Assembly (NCBI GenBank): GCA_944324395.1
Contig: CALUWC010000003.1
Coordinates: 1-64,000, forward strand
Direction: 5' to 3'
Source: Candidatus Gastranaerophilales bacterium
Lineage (GTDB): Bacteria; Cyanobacteriota; Vampirovibrionia; Gastranaerophilales; Gastranaerophilaceae
Length of the DNA stretch: 64,000 nt
This document shows, piece by piece, positions 1 through 9,232 of the stretch (positions are counted from its first letter, which is position 1; every line of letters begins with the position of its first letter). Position numbers and translations under genes: made by a program. The notes under the pieces are model-generated. The model was not told the DNA's origin. It was given only the letters and a program-made list of their open reading frames with translations, and did not search any database.

Positions 1-1089
1 AACTATATTGAATTTGAAACATCAGATAAAAATTTATTAGAAACATTCAGAAAAACAATAAATCGTTTCTATCATTCTAATAATACACATTTTAGGTGCC
101 CTGATTTTGAAAATGACTTAATTGGAGTTAAACTCCTAAAATCAGGCGATAAAGGTGGTTTATATATTGCAGGACAACGTTTTGAATATGATAACGATTT
201 TGATGGACTGAATGATATTGTTGTATTCATAAAAGAAAAACCTCCGGTTGATATTCTTGATCCTTCAAGAGATCGTACTTCACTAAATAGTAATCAGCTT
301 GAAAAGATTGCAGAATGGCTTGCCAGAGAATCTCGTATGCCACAAGAAGATAAAGCTAAACTACTAAAAGCCCTTGAACCATACTGGGATAAAAAAAGTT
401 TTTCTGATGATAGTCCTGTTGATGCCTTTTTGACAAGATTTCTTCTGTATGCAGGCGGAGATTTCAAAGGTGATTTACATATAAAATTCCCGTCAAATTA
501 TGTTGCATATTCTCAATCCAGCAATGATGTAGTCAGAGAATTAAGAAAGAATGGCTACAGAGTATGTAAAGACTATTTTTCAAAACTAGGGATGCAGACA
601 ATTCACGATTTGATGGGTGATGCTAGAACTCACGAAATTGTTATACCTGATGCAAATCAAACCAAGAAAATCTTGATTCTCAAAGAAGCTCTGAACAGTT
701 TGTCTGATTCCTTGAAAGGAAAACATTTTGATCCGGAAGAACTGGATGCTAAAATTTATCTGTTCAGTAATAAAGGTAATAAAGATAAAAAATTATATTC
801 AGATACTATGGCAGAAGCTATTATAGATAGAGGAACTTCAAAAGGCTTCTGGATAGATAGAGATTTTTTGGACAGTAATAATTTAAGTGAAGTATTGGAA
901 ACAGCATTGCACGAATTGTCACATAAAGCAGGCGGTGATGAAACAGCTGAATTTTCATACAAGCTTACAGATGTAAACAGTGATGCAATAGGTCAAATTC
1001 TAACTGATATCCAAACAAGAAATAAACTGCAGGCTCTAAACAGATTGTGGGATGAAATCAGTACAAATACGGTTGCAATCGCTGCATAA
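1..1089 (+). CDS. C-terminal part of an unknown protein with an HExxH motif (5' end outside window)
   Basis: The reading frame is open from the first base of the window, so the N-terminus lies upstream; 362 residues are visible. Near the C-terminus there is an HELSH motif (about bases 910-925), preceded by a hydrophobic helix-like stretch and followed by GGDETAEFSYKL. This resembles the zinc-binding helix of zincin metallopeptidases, with a downstream glutamate as a possible third ligand. The gene ends in a strong terminator. I do not recognise the family. The visible N-terminal part has no clear motif. The metallopeptidase reading rests on one short motif and is an inference. Confidence 0.7.
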   Translation, partial: NYIEFETSDKNLLETFRKTINRFYHSNNTHFRCPDFENDLIGVKLLKSGDKGGLYIAGQRFEYDNDFDGLNDIVVFIKEKPPVDILDPSRDRTSLNSNQLEKIAEWLARESRMPQEDKAKLLKALEPYWDKKSFSDDSPVDAFLTRFLLYAGGDFKGDLHIKFPSNYVAYSQSSNDVVRELRKNGYRVCKDYFSKLGMQTIHDLMGDARTHEIVIPDANQTKKILILKEALNSLSDSLKGKHFDPEELDAKIYLFSNKGNKDKKLYSDTMAEAIIDRGTSKGFWIDRDFLDSNNLSEVLETALHELSHKAGGDETAEFSYKLTDVNSDAIGQILTDIQTRNKLQALNRLWDEISTNTVAIAA

Positions 1090-1105
1090 TGGAATGTAAA
1101 ATCTT

Positions 1106-1139
1106 GCGGGGCGGATTAGTAAATCCGCTCCGCATTTTT
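1106..1139 (+). terminator. Rho-independent terminator after the HExxH gene
   Basis: A 12-bp GC-rich stem (1106-1117 with 1122-1133, one G-T pair) with a 4-base loop is followed by a short run of T. It lies 17 bases after the stop codon. Confidence 0.85.
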
Positions 1140-1163
1140 GATTATATATAAAACTTTTTTGTT

Positions 1164-1288
1164 GTAGGTTGGGCTTACAGCCCAACAATAAAATTGGACA
1201 TTAATTGGACTTTTTAGTAAGTTGGGGTAGAAACCCCAACCTACTTCCGACGGCTATTATTTAGTGTTGTTGGGCAAGTATGTCCAAC
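1164..1288. repeat. Cluster of three REP-like hairpins
   Basis: Three short inverted repeats are built on the same core. They are GTTGGGCT/AGCCCAAC (1168-1186), GTTGGGGT/ACCCCAAC (1221-1240) and GTTGGGCA/TGTCCAAC (1269-1288, one mismatch). The first and second are also mirror images of each other over 10 bases: GTAGGTTGGG at 1164 pairs with CCCAACCTAC ending at 1244. Two opposed REP-like units of this kind form a REPIN-like element. The rest of the 1140-1350 gap holds no gene. Confidence 0.65.
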
Positions 1289-1350
1289 CGACGTTTTATT
1301 CTTTACAACAAACTGGATAAAAAAGTACATTAAAATACATACAAAACATT

Positions 1351-1386
1351 AAAAAGTCAGAGTATGTTTTCAATCTCTGACTTTTG
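1351..1386 (-). terminator. Terminator downstream of tRNA-Pro
   Basis: The inverted repeat AAAAAGTCAGAG / CTCTGACTTTT spans 1351-1385 around a 12-base loop. Read on the minus strand it follows the tRNA-Pro 3' end by about 8 bases and ends in a T run. Confidence 0.75.
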
Positions 1387-1393
1387 TTTTAAA

Positions 1394-1470
1394 TGGTCGG
1401 AACGACAGGATTTGAACCTGCGACCTCTACCACCCCAAGGTAGCACGCTACCAAGCTGCGCCACGTCCCG
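1394..1470 (-). tRNA. tRNA-Pro (anticodon GGG), CCA encoded
   Basis: A complete 77-nt cloverleaf can be drawn. The acceptor CGGGACG pairs with CGTTCCG (one G-U), followed by A and an encoded CCA. The anticodon stem CTACC/GGTAG carries the loop TTGGGGT, giving anticodon GGG. The T-loop motif GGTTCAAATCC is present. Open frames read across it are artefacts. Confidence 0.95.
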
Positions 1471-1488
1471 ATTTATATTTAAAATTAC

Positions 1489-1515
1489 AAAAGACCGGAA
1501 TAATCCCGGCCTTTT
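1489..1515 (-). terminator. Hairpin between tRNA-Gln and tRNA-Pro
   Basis: A 10-bp inverted repeat with one mismatch (1489-1498 with 1506-1515) reads on the minus strand as a GGCCGG...CCGGTC stem followed by TTTT. It could terminate part of the transcription between the two tRNAs or mark a processing point. Confidence 0.6.
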
Positions 1516-1521
1516 ATATAA

Positions 1522-1597
1522 TGGCTGGGGCGGAAGGATTCGAACCTCCGGGATGGCTGGACCAAAACCAGCTGCCTTACCACTTGGCGACGCCCCA
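1522..1597 (-). tRNA. tRNA-Gln (anticodon TTG), CCA encoded
   Basis: A 76-nt cloverleaf. The acceptor TGGGGCG pairs perfectly with CGCCCCA, then discriminator G and an encoded CCA. The anticodon stem GCTGG/CCAGC has loop TTTTGGT, giving anticodon TTG. The T-arm GGTTCGAATCC is canonical. Confidence 0.95.
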
Positions 1598-1619
1598 TTA
1601 TTGTTTTGTCACATTTATT

Positions 1620-1647
1620 ATTCTACTTGATAAAAATTTATTGTCAA
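1620..1647 (-). promoter_or_regulatory. Promoter of the tRNA-Gln/tRNA-Pro unit
   Basis: On the minus strand TTGACA (1647-1642) is followed after 16 bases by TAGAAT (1625-1620). This lies 22 bases before the mature 5' end of tRNA-Gln. It is a good sigma-70 type match in both boxes. Confidence 0.7.
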
Positions 1648-1716
1648 TAATTATTATATCTGCTTTTAATCAGCAAAAATTTTTATTTTTTGATTTAATA
1701 TATTTGTGAGGTGAAT

Positions 1717-2205
1717 ATGCAAGTATCTAAAATTTTTCAAAATGCAGTAAAAAATGGCGGACAAATTCTTGAAAACGGTTCTGTTTACACCTGCCAAAAG
1801 TCAAAGTATTATCCAAACCGCTATATACAAAAAGTTATTGAACCTGCAGGAAATTATACAATACAAATAAGCGAAAACGGAAATGTTATTAAAAGAATTT
1901 CAAAATACTTTTTGAATGGTACATCCACATTAACAGACAGCTGGGATTTTGTGAAAAGACAGGGGATACATTTGAGCAGTGTTATTCTCAATGAAGGTAA
2001 ATCTATTATGAGCAGGACCTTTGATAAGACAGGCGAACTCAGTATTAAACAGGACGGGGTTATTTATCTGCACCACTTCGGCAAAGCTGATACATACATT
2101 ACGGATGTAAAAACTCTGAACGGAATAACATCAACCCCAAAACCGTTTAGCCAATTCGGGTGGTTAAATAATGAATTTTACAAACATTTTAACAAACAGG
2201 GTTAA
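1717..2205 (+). CDS. Hypothetical protein (162 aa)
   Basis: An ATG at 1717 is preceded by GAGGTG at a short distance; a GTG two codons earlier is the alternative start. The product is a soluble, basic, beta-rich-looking protein with no signal peptide or membrane segment. A short glycine/asparagine alternation (e.g. SENGNVIKRISKYF) looks like strand-turn-strand repeats. The last 17 bases overlap the end of the convergent Nif3-like gene. I do not recognise the family; neighbours give no hint. Confidence 0.75.
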   Translation: MQVSKIFQNAVKNGGQILENGSVYTCQKSKYYPNRYIQKVIEPAGNYTIQISENGNVIKRISKYFLNGTSTLTDSWDFVKRQGIHLSSVILNEGKSIMSRTFDKTGELSIKQDGVIYLHHFGKADTYITDVKTLNGITSTPKPFSQFGWLNNEFYKHFNKQG

Positions 2206-2887
2206 ACGGAGATTGTTCTTTTGCAAAAATAATTTCAACATTGTTACCTATTAATTGTTTTAATGCAGGCAAAATCAGAATTTCAGATTCAAAATGTCCG
2301 ATATCGTATAAAACAATTTCGCTATCAAGTGCTGTATGAAACTTTAAATCTCCAGTTACAAGACAATCCGCTTCAAGTGTTTGAGCTTCTGAAATAAATT
2401 CTGACCCGCTGCCTGCACAAAATGCTATTTTGGTGAGTGTATTTACCTGTTTGTTATTTACAATACGTGCTGACGGAAAAATCTTTGAGATTTTTTTTGA
2501 AAATTCTTCTACGGATATCCCGTTTTTAAACTCAACAAAACGCAAAAAATCATGTTCAGCCGGAATTTTGTATTTATCAAGTTCTAAAACTTTAATAATA
2601 GTATCAGTAGTTCCTCCGTTTGCTTTATCAAGATTTGTATGTGCAGAATAAATATTTATGTCAGCCCAGTTAATCGGAACATAAAACAACGGGTGATGCG
2701 AAACTATCATATTGCAATTCATTTGCCTTGCCTGATTTACAACATCATCAGTTACAGTCAGACAAATCATAATCTTTGAAACTTCTTCCGGGGGACAATT
2801 TACTCCCCAGCCTGAAGCATCCCAATCTTCAGCTGTTTCAAGCGGTGCAAAATTTTCTATTCGTTTTGTAATTTCATATTTATTCAT
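2189..2887 (-). CDS. Nif3-like dinuclear metal centre protein
   Basis: The product has the hallmark Nif3/YbgI signatures: SHHPLFY around residue 63, HTNLDKANGG around residue 83, and a C-terminal half ending in a short histidine region (GHFESE). Members bind two metal ions and are often labelled GTP cyclohydrolase I type 2, although their cellular role is poorly defined. At 232 residues it is the short form, without the inserted PII-like domain of longer homologues. It is the third gene of the gmk-coaBC operon. Its ATG overlaps the coaBC stop by 8 bases (ATGAATAA), which suggests translational coupling. Confidence 0.88.
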   Translation of the reverse strand: MNKYEITKRIENFAPLETAEDWDASGWGVNCPPEEVSKIMICLTVTDDVVNQARQMNCNMIVSHHPLFYVPINWADINIYSAHTNLDKANGGTTDTIIKVLELDKYKIPAEHDFLRFVEFKNGISVEEFSKKISKIFPSARIVNNKQVNTLTKIAFCAGSGSEFISEAQTLEADCLVTGDLKFHTALDSEIVLYDIGHFESEILILPALKQLIGNNVEIIFAKEQSPFNPVC

Positions 2888-4055
2888 TTAGATATTCCAG
2901 AATTTTTCTTGCGATAACTCTTTTGGAAGCTTTTTCAAGTTTTTTAATATTACCTGATTTATCCAAAATAGTAACCTCGTTATCATCTGATGAAAAACCT
3001 ATATCAGAACGGGAAATATCATTAGCAACAAGATAATCGCAGCCCTTTTTTGAAATTTTTTCTTTAGCATTTTCCAATAAATTTTCGCTTTCTGCACAAA
3101 ATCCGACAACAATTTGATGAGATTTTTTTTCGCATAAACTTTTTAAAATATCAGGATTTTTAACAAGCTCAAGAGTTAAATTTTCGGAATCAGTTTTTTT
3201 AATTTTTTGTTCTGAATAATTTTTCACTCTATAGTCTGCAACCGCAGCAGCCATAATTACATAATCTGCAGTATCAAATTCTGAATTCAGAGCATCTTGC
3301 ATATCTATTGCCGATTTGACTTTTATAATTTTATATGGAGCATCAAAATCTTTTGTCGTAATAAGAGTCACCTCTGCACCCATATCTCGTGCGGAATTTG
3401 CAATTGAAAAACCCATTTTACCCGATGAATAATTTGAAATATATCTTACAGGATCTATATCTTCTACAGTTCCGCCTGATGTTACAACAACTTTTTTACC
3501 TTTTAATTTATCAGAATAATTTAGAGCTTCAACAACAGAATTATATATTTTATCAACTGAACACAGTCTGCCTTTACCGGTATATCCGCAGGCTAAGAAG
3601 CCGCTTTCTGGTTCAAGTATTTCAGCACCCCTGGATTTTAAAACTCTTATATTCTCTTTTATGGCAGGATTATTCCACATATTACAATTCATTGCCGGAG
3701 CAATAATCATTTTTTTTGAAAACGCACAGGCAATTGAAGTTAAAAGATTATCAGCAATCCCGTTTGAAATTTTTGATATGGTATTAGCCGTAGCGGGAGC
3801 AATGAGCATAATATCAGCTTCATCAGCCAGAGAGATATGTTCGGGTTTCCATTCTTTAATGTCAAATTCTTCTACATAAATTTCATTTTGACTAAGGTTC
3901 TGCAGTGTTAATTTTGTCACAAAATTCAATGCGTTAGGTGTTGCAGTAACTTTAACATTTGCTCCATTTTTTTTGAACCTGCGGATTAAATCGCAAATTT
4001 TATATGCTGCAATTCCGCCCGTTATACCTATTAAAATATTTTTACCATTAAGCAT
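2880..4055 (-). CDS. coaBC: Bifunctional phosphopantothenoylcysteine decarboxylase / phosphopantothenate-cysteine ligase
   Basis: The N-terminal half is the flavin-dependent CoaC decarboxylase (start MLNGKNILIGITGGIAAYK; active-site His in the EHISLADEADIMLIAPATANT region; PAMNCNMW substrate-clamp motif). The C-terminal half is the CoaB ligase (VVTSGGTVEDIDPVRYI, then AAVADY). Together they make 4'-phosphopantetheine from phosphopantothenate and cysteine in CoA synthesis. The start at 4055 was chosen because it overlaps the gmk stop by 8 bases (ATGCTTAA) and matches the family N-terminus; an in-frame upstream extension into gmk is unlikely to be used. Length of 391 residues is typical. Confidence 0.95.
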   Translation of the reverse strand: MLNGKNILIGITGGIAAYKICDLIRRFKKNGANVKVTATPNALNFVTKLTLQNLSQNEIYVEEFDIKEWKPEHISLADEADIMLIAPATANTISKISNGIADNLLTSIACAFSKKMIIAPAMNCNMWNNPAIKENIRVLKSRGAEILEPESGFLACGYTGKGRLCSVDKIYNSVVEALNYSDKLKGKKVVVTSGGTVEDIDPVRYISNYSSGKMGFSIANSARDMGAEVTLITTKDFDAPYKIIKVKSAIDMQDALNSEFDTADYVIMAAAVADYRVKNYSEQKIKKTDSENLTLELVKNPDILKSLCEKKSHQIVVGFCAESENLLENAKEKISKKGCDYLVANDISRSDIGFSSDDNEVTILDKSGNIKKLEKASKRVIARKILEYLNE

Positions 4056-4623
4056 TTTGAGACAATTCCTTTTTGGTAATATCTTCAATCTCACAAACCG
4101 CACGATTTATATCATCATTAACAACAATATAATCATACTGCTTTGAACGCTCAAGTTCTGTTTTTGCAGCCTCAAGACGCTTTTGAATTGTTGCTTCATC
4201 TTCCGTATGACGACCTCTTAATCGTTTTTCCAGTTCATTAACTCCGACTCCTGGAGGAGCGATAAATATTAAAACAGCTTCAGGCATTTTCTTTTTAACC
4301 TGCAAAGCTCCTTGAGTCTCAATTTCCAGAATGATATTCATTCCTTCTTCAAATTTTTGTTTGATAAATTTCTTTTTAGTTCCGTAAAAATTTCCGGCAA
4401 ACTGTGCGTATTCTAAAAATTTATCCTTTGCAATACAGTCTTCAAATTCTTCTTTTGTTAAAAAGAAATAATTAACACCGTCAACTTCTCCGGGACGCGG
4501 ATTTCTTGTTGTACAAGAAATTGAAAGCATAAAATCATCAGAGTTTCGTTTCATAAACTCATTTAAAACGGTGCCTTTACCTACACCTGAACAGCCTGAG
4601 ATTACAAACAATTTCTTATCCAT
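4048..4623 (-). CDS. gmk: Guanylate kinase
   Basis: Converts GMP to GDP with ATP. The P-loop GCSGVGKGT is at residues 9-17, and the GMP-binding segment SCTTRNPRPGEVDGVNYFF follows. The lid region contains RLRGRHTEDEATIQKRL. Length 191 is normal. It heads an overlapped operon with coaBC and the Nif3-like gene; the rpoZ gene that often sits between gmk and coaBC in other bacteria is absent. There is no ribosome binding site before the ATG. Instead a TATAAT lies six bases upstream, so the mRNA is probably leaderless. Confidence 0.96.
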   Translation of the reverse strand: MDKKLFVISGCSGVGKGTVLNEFMKRNSDDFMLSISCTTRNPRPGEVDGVNYFFLTKEEFEDCIAKDKFLEYAQFAGNFYGTKKKFIKQKFEEGMNIILEIETQGALQVKKKMPEAVLIFIAPPGVGVNELEKRLRGRHTEDEATIQKRLEAAKTELERSKQYDYIVVNDDINRAVCEIEDITKKELSQNA

Positions 4624-4629
4624 AGATTG

Positions 4630-4635
4630 ATTATA
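4630..4635 (-). promoter_or_regulatory. -10 element of gmk, six bases before the ATG
   Basis: The minus strand reads TATAAT-CAATCT-ATG. With the usual 6-7 base gap from -10 to start site, transcription would begin at or next to the A of the start codon. No good -35 box is seen at 16-18 bases. Confidence 0.6.
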
Positions 4636-4790
4636 CTATGAAGATAAAAAAAATAAATTCAAATTTATTAAAAATTAAATCGTTTTTACATTGAATTTTT
4701 CTTTATTTGAAAGGTTGTATATTAAATATGTTCAAGAATAATTAATTTTTCCTTAATTTTCTTAATTTTTTCTAAAATCCGTTATATAAA

Positions 4791-4796
4791 TATAAT
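4791..4796 (+). promoter_or_regulatory. Candidate groES -10 element with upstream TTAATTTT repeats
   Basis: TATAAT at 4791 lies 37 bases before the groES ATG, which has a clear AAGGAGAGG ribosome site. Upstream, three TTAATTTT units start at 4742, 4753 and 4762, roughly one helical turn apart. No CIRCE inverted repeat (TTAGCACTC-N9-GAGTGCTAA) is present in this 210-base gap, which also contains the gmk promoter. Confidence 0.45.
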
Positions 4797-4833
4797 GTAA
4801 ATATAAAATTTATATTGAAAAGGAGAGGAAATT

Positions 4834-5118
4834 ATGATTAAACCATTAGGTGACAGAATTGTTATTAAAGTTATTGAAGAAACCGAACAAACTTCAGGCG
4901 GAATTTTTATCCCTGACAGTGCTAAAGAAAAACCTCAAAGAGGGGAAGTTGTAGCTGTAGGTTTAGGCAAAATGAATGACAAAGGCGAAAGAGAACCTAT
5001 GGATGTTAAAGCCGGTGACATTATCCTTTATGCTAAATATGCAGGTACAGATGTTAAAGTTGACGGAGCTGAATATAAAATTCTTTCCATAAAAGATGCA
5101 TTAGCAATTATTGAATAG
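4834..5118 (+). CDS. groES: Co-chaperonin GroES (Cpn10)
   Basis: A 94-residue protein starting [16 protein letters not shown], with the mobile-loop segment [20 protein letters not shown] (residues about 18-37) that contacts GroEL. The roof/body motif [14 protein letters not shown] follows. It forms the heptameric lid of the GroEL folding chamber. The ribosome site AAGGAGAGG is 6-7 bases before the ATG. It is followed after 98 bases by groEL; the gap contains a possible imperfect hairpin (CCTCCGAA with TTCGGCGG). Confidence 0.98.
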   Translation: MIKPLGDRIVIKVIEETEQTSGGIFIPDSAKEKPQRGEVVAVGLGKMNDKGEREPMDVKAGDIILYAKYAGTDVKVDGAEYKILSIKDALAIIE

Positions 5119-5159
5119 GGGAAATATACTAACCTCCGAATATATCAGCAGCAAAATAA

Positions 5160-6866
<1,707 letters not shown>

Positions 6867-6900
6867 TTGAATAATTTCATTCAACATTAATATATTAAGA

Positions 6901-6932
6901 AAACGGCCGGAATAACCATTCCGGCCGTTTTT
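6901..6932. terminator. Bidirectional terminator between groEL and the GT8 gene
   Basis: A perfect 13-bp stem (6901-6913 with 6918-6930) around a 4-base loop has A and T runs on both sides. It serves the convergent groEL and glycosyltransferase genes. Confidence 0.9.
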
Positions 6933-6947
6933 ACTAAACAAAACAAA

Positions 6948-8039
6948 TTATATTTTACCTCTTAGAGTCTGTCTATAATCTTTTATTCTAAGTTTTAATC
7001 TATCTTTTTTCTGAGTATAATGTTCTTTTGCTTTACCAAATGTAATCATTTTTAAGACTTTACATTTTAAATAATTTAAATAAATCTTTTGACGCTGAAT
7101 AACATTTTTGATAATGCCCCTAACATCTTTGATAGTTTCGCTTTTACAATTATTATAAATAATTTCTTCATAAAACGGAGTTTGTCTTGCGTATTTCCAA
7201 AATAAATCAGAATATTCTAACCAGGGTTGTTTCCAGGGTCTACAAGCCCCTGTATAATGTATTATTTTTGGATTCTTCCACGCTTCCTTATATTCATTAT
7301 AGGTCGCTTCTGGCATTCTATCTTTTGCATCAGTATAATAATGCAAACAGTTCCACATTAAATTGTAGTTATATGGTAAATATTTCACATGCCCGTCACA
7401 AACTTTATTTAATACATCCTGATCTTGAAAAACAGGATTTTTTAGTTGTGCCAAAGTAGATATACAATTATCAAAAAATGATATTTTCTGTAACTCTTTT
7501 ATATTAAATACGATAATCCCTGCATTAAAATAATTTTCTCTTTTTATATTTAAAATACTTTCTCTATATTTTTCGCCTACATAATTCTGCATTTGTTGGG
7601 AAATATCCTGAATAGCAGCTATATAATTCTTTCCCAGTTCAACATTATATAATTCTGCAATATCGCAATTAAATATCACATCCCCATCTAAATATAAAAC
7701 TTTTTCATAATTTGAAAATATTTCAGAGATAAAAAATCTGTAATACACTGCATCTGAATAATTCCAGTGAGTATACCACACATCTGAATATTTATTCATG
7801 TATTCTGTCATATCTAGAAATCGAATAGAAATATTTTTTTGTGCTAATGAAGCTAAACGAGATATGTTATGTTCATTGAGTTTTGAATATAATATATTAA
7901 TATCATAATTATTATTCTCATCTGCATTTGATATCAGTGACGACATTGCAACATACAAATACGGGACAAAATTATCATCTGTTGCAAATCCTATTGGTAT
8001 ATAGTTTTTATCAAAAATTGGTTTTATACTATTTATCAT
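6948..8039 (-). CDS. Glycosyltransferase family 8 protein
   Basis: Starts with the GT8 pattern IPIGFATDDNFVPYLYVAM, then YLDGDVIFNCDIAELY carrying the metal-binding DxD (DGD) at about residue 119, and HYTGACRPWKQPW near residue 266. GT8 enzymes move glucose or galactose from UDP-sugars onto lipopolysaccharide or other surface glycans. The start at 8039 (ATG) was chosen because AGAGGA lies 8 bases upstream; a TTG two codons earlier is weaker. The start overlaps the licD stop by 11 bases, so the two are cotranscribed. The C-terminal ~60 residues are strongly basic and may touch the membrane. The acceptor is not predictable. Confidence 0.9.
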   Translation of the reverse strand: MINSIKPIFDKNYIPIGFATDDNFVPYLYVAMSSLISNADENNNYDINILYSKLNEHNISRLASLAQKNISIRFLDMTEYMNKYSDVWYTHWNYSDAVYYRFFISEIFSNYEKVLYLDGDVIFNCDIAELYNVELGKNYIAAIQDISQQMQNYVGEKYRESILNIKRENYFNAGIIVFNIKELQKISFFDNCISTLAQLKNPVFQDQDVLNKVCDGHVKYLPYNYNLMWNCLHYYTDAKDRMPEATYNEYKEAWKNPKIIHYTGACRPWKQPWLEYSDLFWKYARQTPFYEEIIYNNCKSETIKDVRGIIKNVIQRQKIYLNYLKCKVLKMITFGKAKEHYTQKKDRLKLRIKDYRQTLRGKI

Positions 8040-9003
8040 TTTCAATTTCCTCTAATTTTATAATTTCTTCCGAGCCAAATTTTTTGTAATCAGAATGACA
8101 TCTTAATCTTTCGGGCATTGCCATATAATCTCGGTATATCAAATGTAGTACTTTATTAGTCTGATTTGGGCATGGAAACATTCTTCCGCAAAATTCAATT
8201 TCAGAAAGAGGAAATATTTCATCCCAATCAAAAAACCATGATTCAAAATGCCAGTGATAATATTCCCCGCCTAATAAAATCATAGGTTTTGAAGTATTAT
8301 CTTTCTGATAATTATCAAAAATAATCTTTTTAGTGAGTTCACGGTAATAGTTATGATGAGCAGCTACACCATTTTCCGGATTGAAAGTTTTTCTTTTTTC
8401 TTTGCTGTGAAGTTCTTTAAGTTTATTAGTTAATGCAACTTTTTCTTCGTAAGGCATATTTTCTTTATAGTAAAAATCACAAGGGAAAATATCTACAAAC
8501 AAAGAATTTCTATTCCTGTTATCATATACTTTTAAGAGATTAAAAATACCTTCGGGGTGAGAATATAGTTCGGCTGTATAATGAGGATTGGTTGTTGATT
8601 TTTTAAAGATTTCAATAAAACGGTCATAATCTTTTCTAATCATTACAACATCGATATCGTCATCCCAAGGAATGTAACCTTTATGGCGAACTGCACCAAG
8701 TAAAGAACCAAAACTCAGCCAGTATGTAAGATTATTCTCTTTACAGACTCTGTCAACTTCTGCCAAAATTCTGGCATTTATATTTTGAATAGAAGCAAGA
8801 ACCCCGACAGCAGGTTTTAATTTTGTAATATCTGTTGAATATACAGTCAAAGCTTTTAGGGTTGCTACATCTTTTTGTATTTCTTTTAGCATTTGTTCTG
8901 TTTTATACCCTTTTCTTTTCATTCTTATTTTTATGCCCAGAATTATAAGAAGTTTATGCGGGCCTTCGTTAGTCAGCGTAAAAATCTTTTGCCAAATATT
9001 CAT
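8029..9003 (-). CDS. LicD-family protein (phosphocholine/phosphosugar transferase-like)
   Basis: The central signature GSLLGAVRHKGYIPWDDDID (about residues 102-121) is the nucleotidyltransferase-type core of LicD proteins. These attach phosphocholine or related phosphodiester groups to surface glycans. Length 324. The N-terminal ~30 residues contain a motif HKLLIILGIKIRMKRKG that also occurs, in variant form, inside the neighbouring GT2-KpsC fusion. AAGGAGAG precedes the ATG. No licA/licC choline genes are in the window, so whether choline is the real substrate is open. Confidence 0.88.
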   Translation of the reverse strand: MNIWQKIFTLTNEGPHKLLIILGIKIRMKRKGYKTEQMLKEIQKDVATLKALTVYSTDITKLKPAVGVLASIQNINARILAEVDRVCKENNLTYWLSFGSLLGAVRHKGYIPWDDDIDVVMIRKDYDRFIEIFKKSTTNPHYTAELYSHPEGIFNLLKVYDNRNRNSLFVDIFPCDFYYKENMPYEEKVALTNKLKELHSKEKRKTFNPENGVAAHHNYYRELTKKIIFDNYQKDNTSKPMILLGGEYYHWHFESWFFDWDEIFPLSEIEFCGRMFPCPNQTNKVLHLIYRDYMAMPERLRCHSDYKKFGSEEIIKLEEIENDK

Positions 9004-9131
9004 TAAACTCTCCTTAATATGATTTAAACATGTCTGTCAAAAAACAGTCAAATTAATAATCAAAAACTTACCTTAATTCCAAAAATAATTTATGTATTGC
9101 CTATATACATCTCATAAATCAAAATAATTGT

Positions 9132-9148
9132 CAAGTCTACAAGACTTG
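9132..9148. repeat. Perfect inverted repeat upstream of licD
   Basis: CAAGTCT-ACA-AGACTTG, 7-bp arms and a 3-base loop, lies about 130 bases before the licD start. It could be an operator or a small hairpin. The remaining 9004-9131 stretch holds the presumed licD promoter, but no clear boxes. Confidence 0.4.
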
Positions 9149-9158
9149 TATATTCAAG

Positions 9159-9186
9159 AAAAAAGGCTGAAGTCAAAACTTCAGCC
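9159..9186 (-). terminator. Terminator after the GT2-KpsC fusion gene
   Basis: On the minus strand GGCTGAAGT-TTTG-ACTTCAGCC, a perfect 9-bp stem, is followed by six T. It lies 47 bases after the stop. Confidence 0.88.
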
Positions 9187-9232
9187 GTCTATTTTTAGAA
9201 TTAAGAAATTTAGGGGTAAATGAAAAGATATA

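Noticed and set aside
1364-1709. Open frames read across the two tRNA genes, including one with an apparent SERQDLNLRPLPPQ start
   Set aside because: They are translations of the tRNA-Pro and tRNA-Gln genes on the opposite strand, a common false-gene type.
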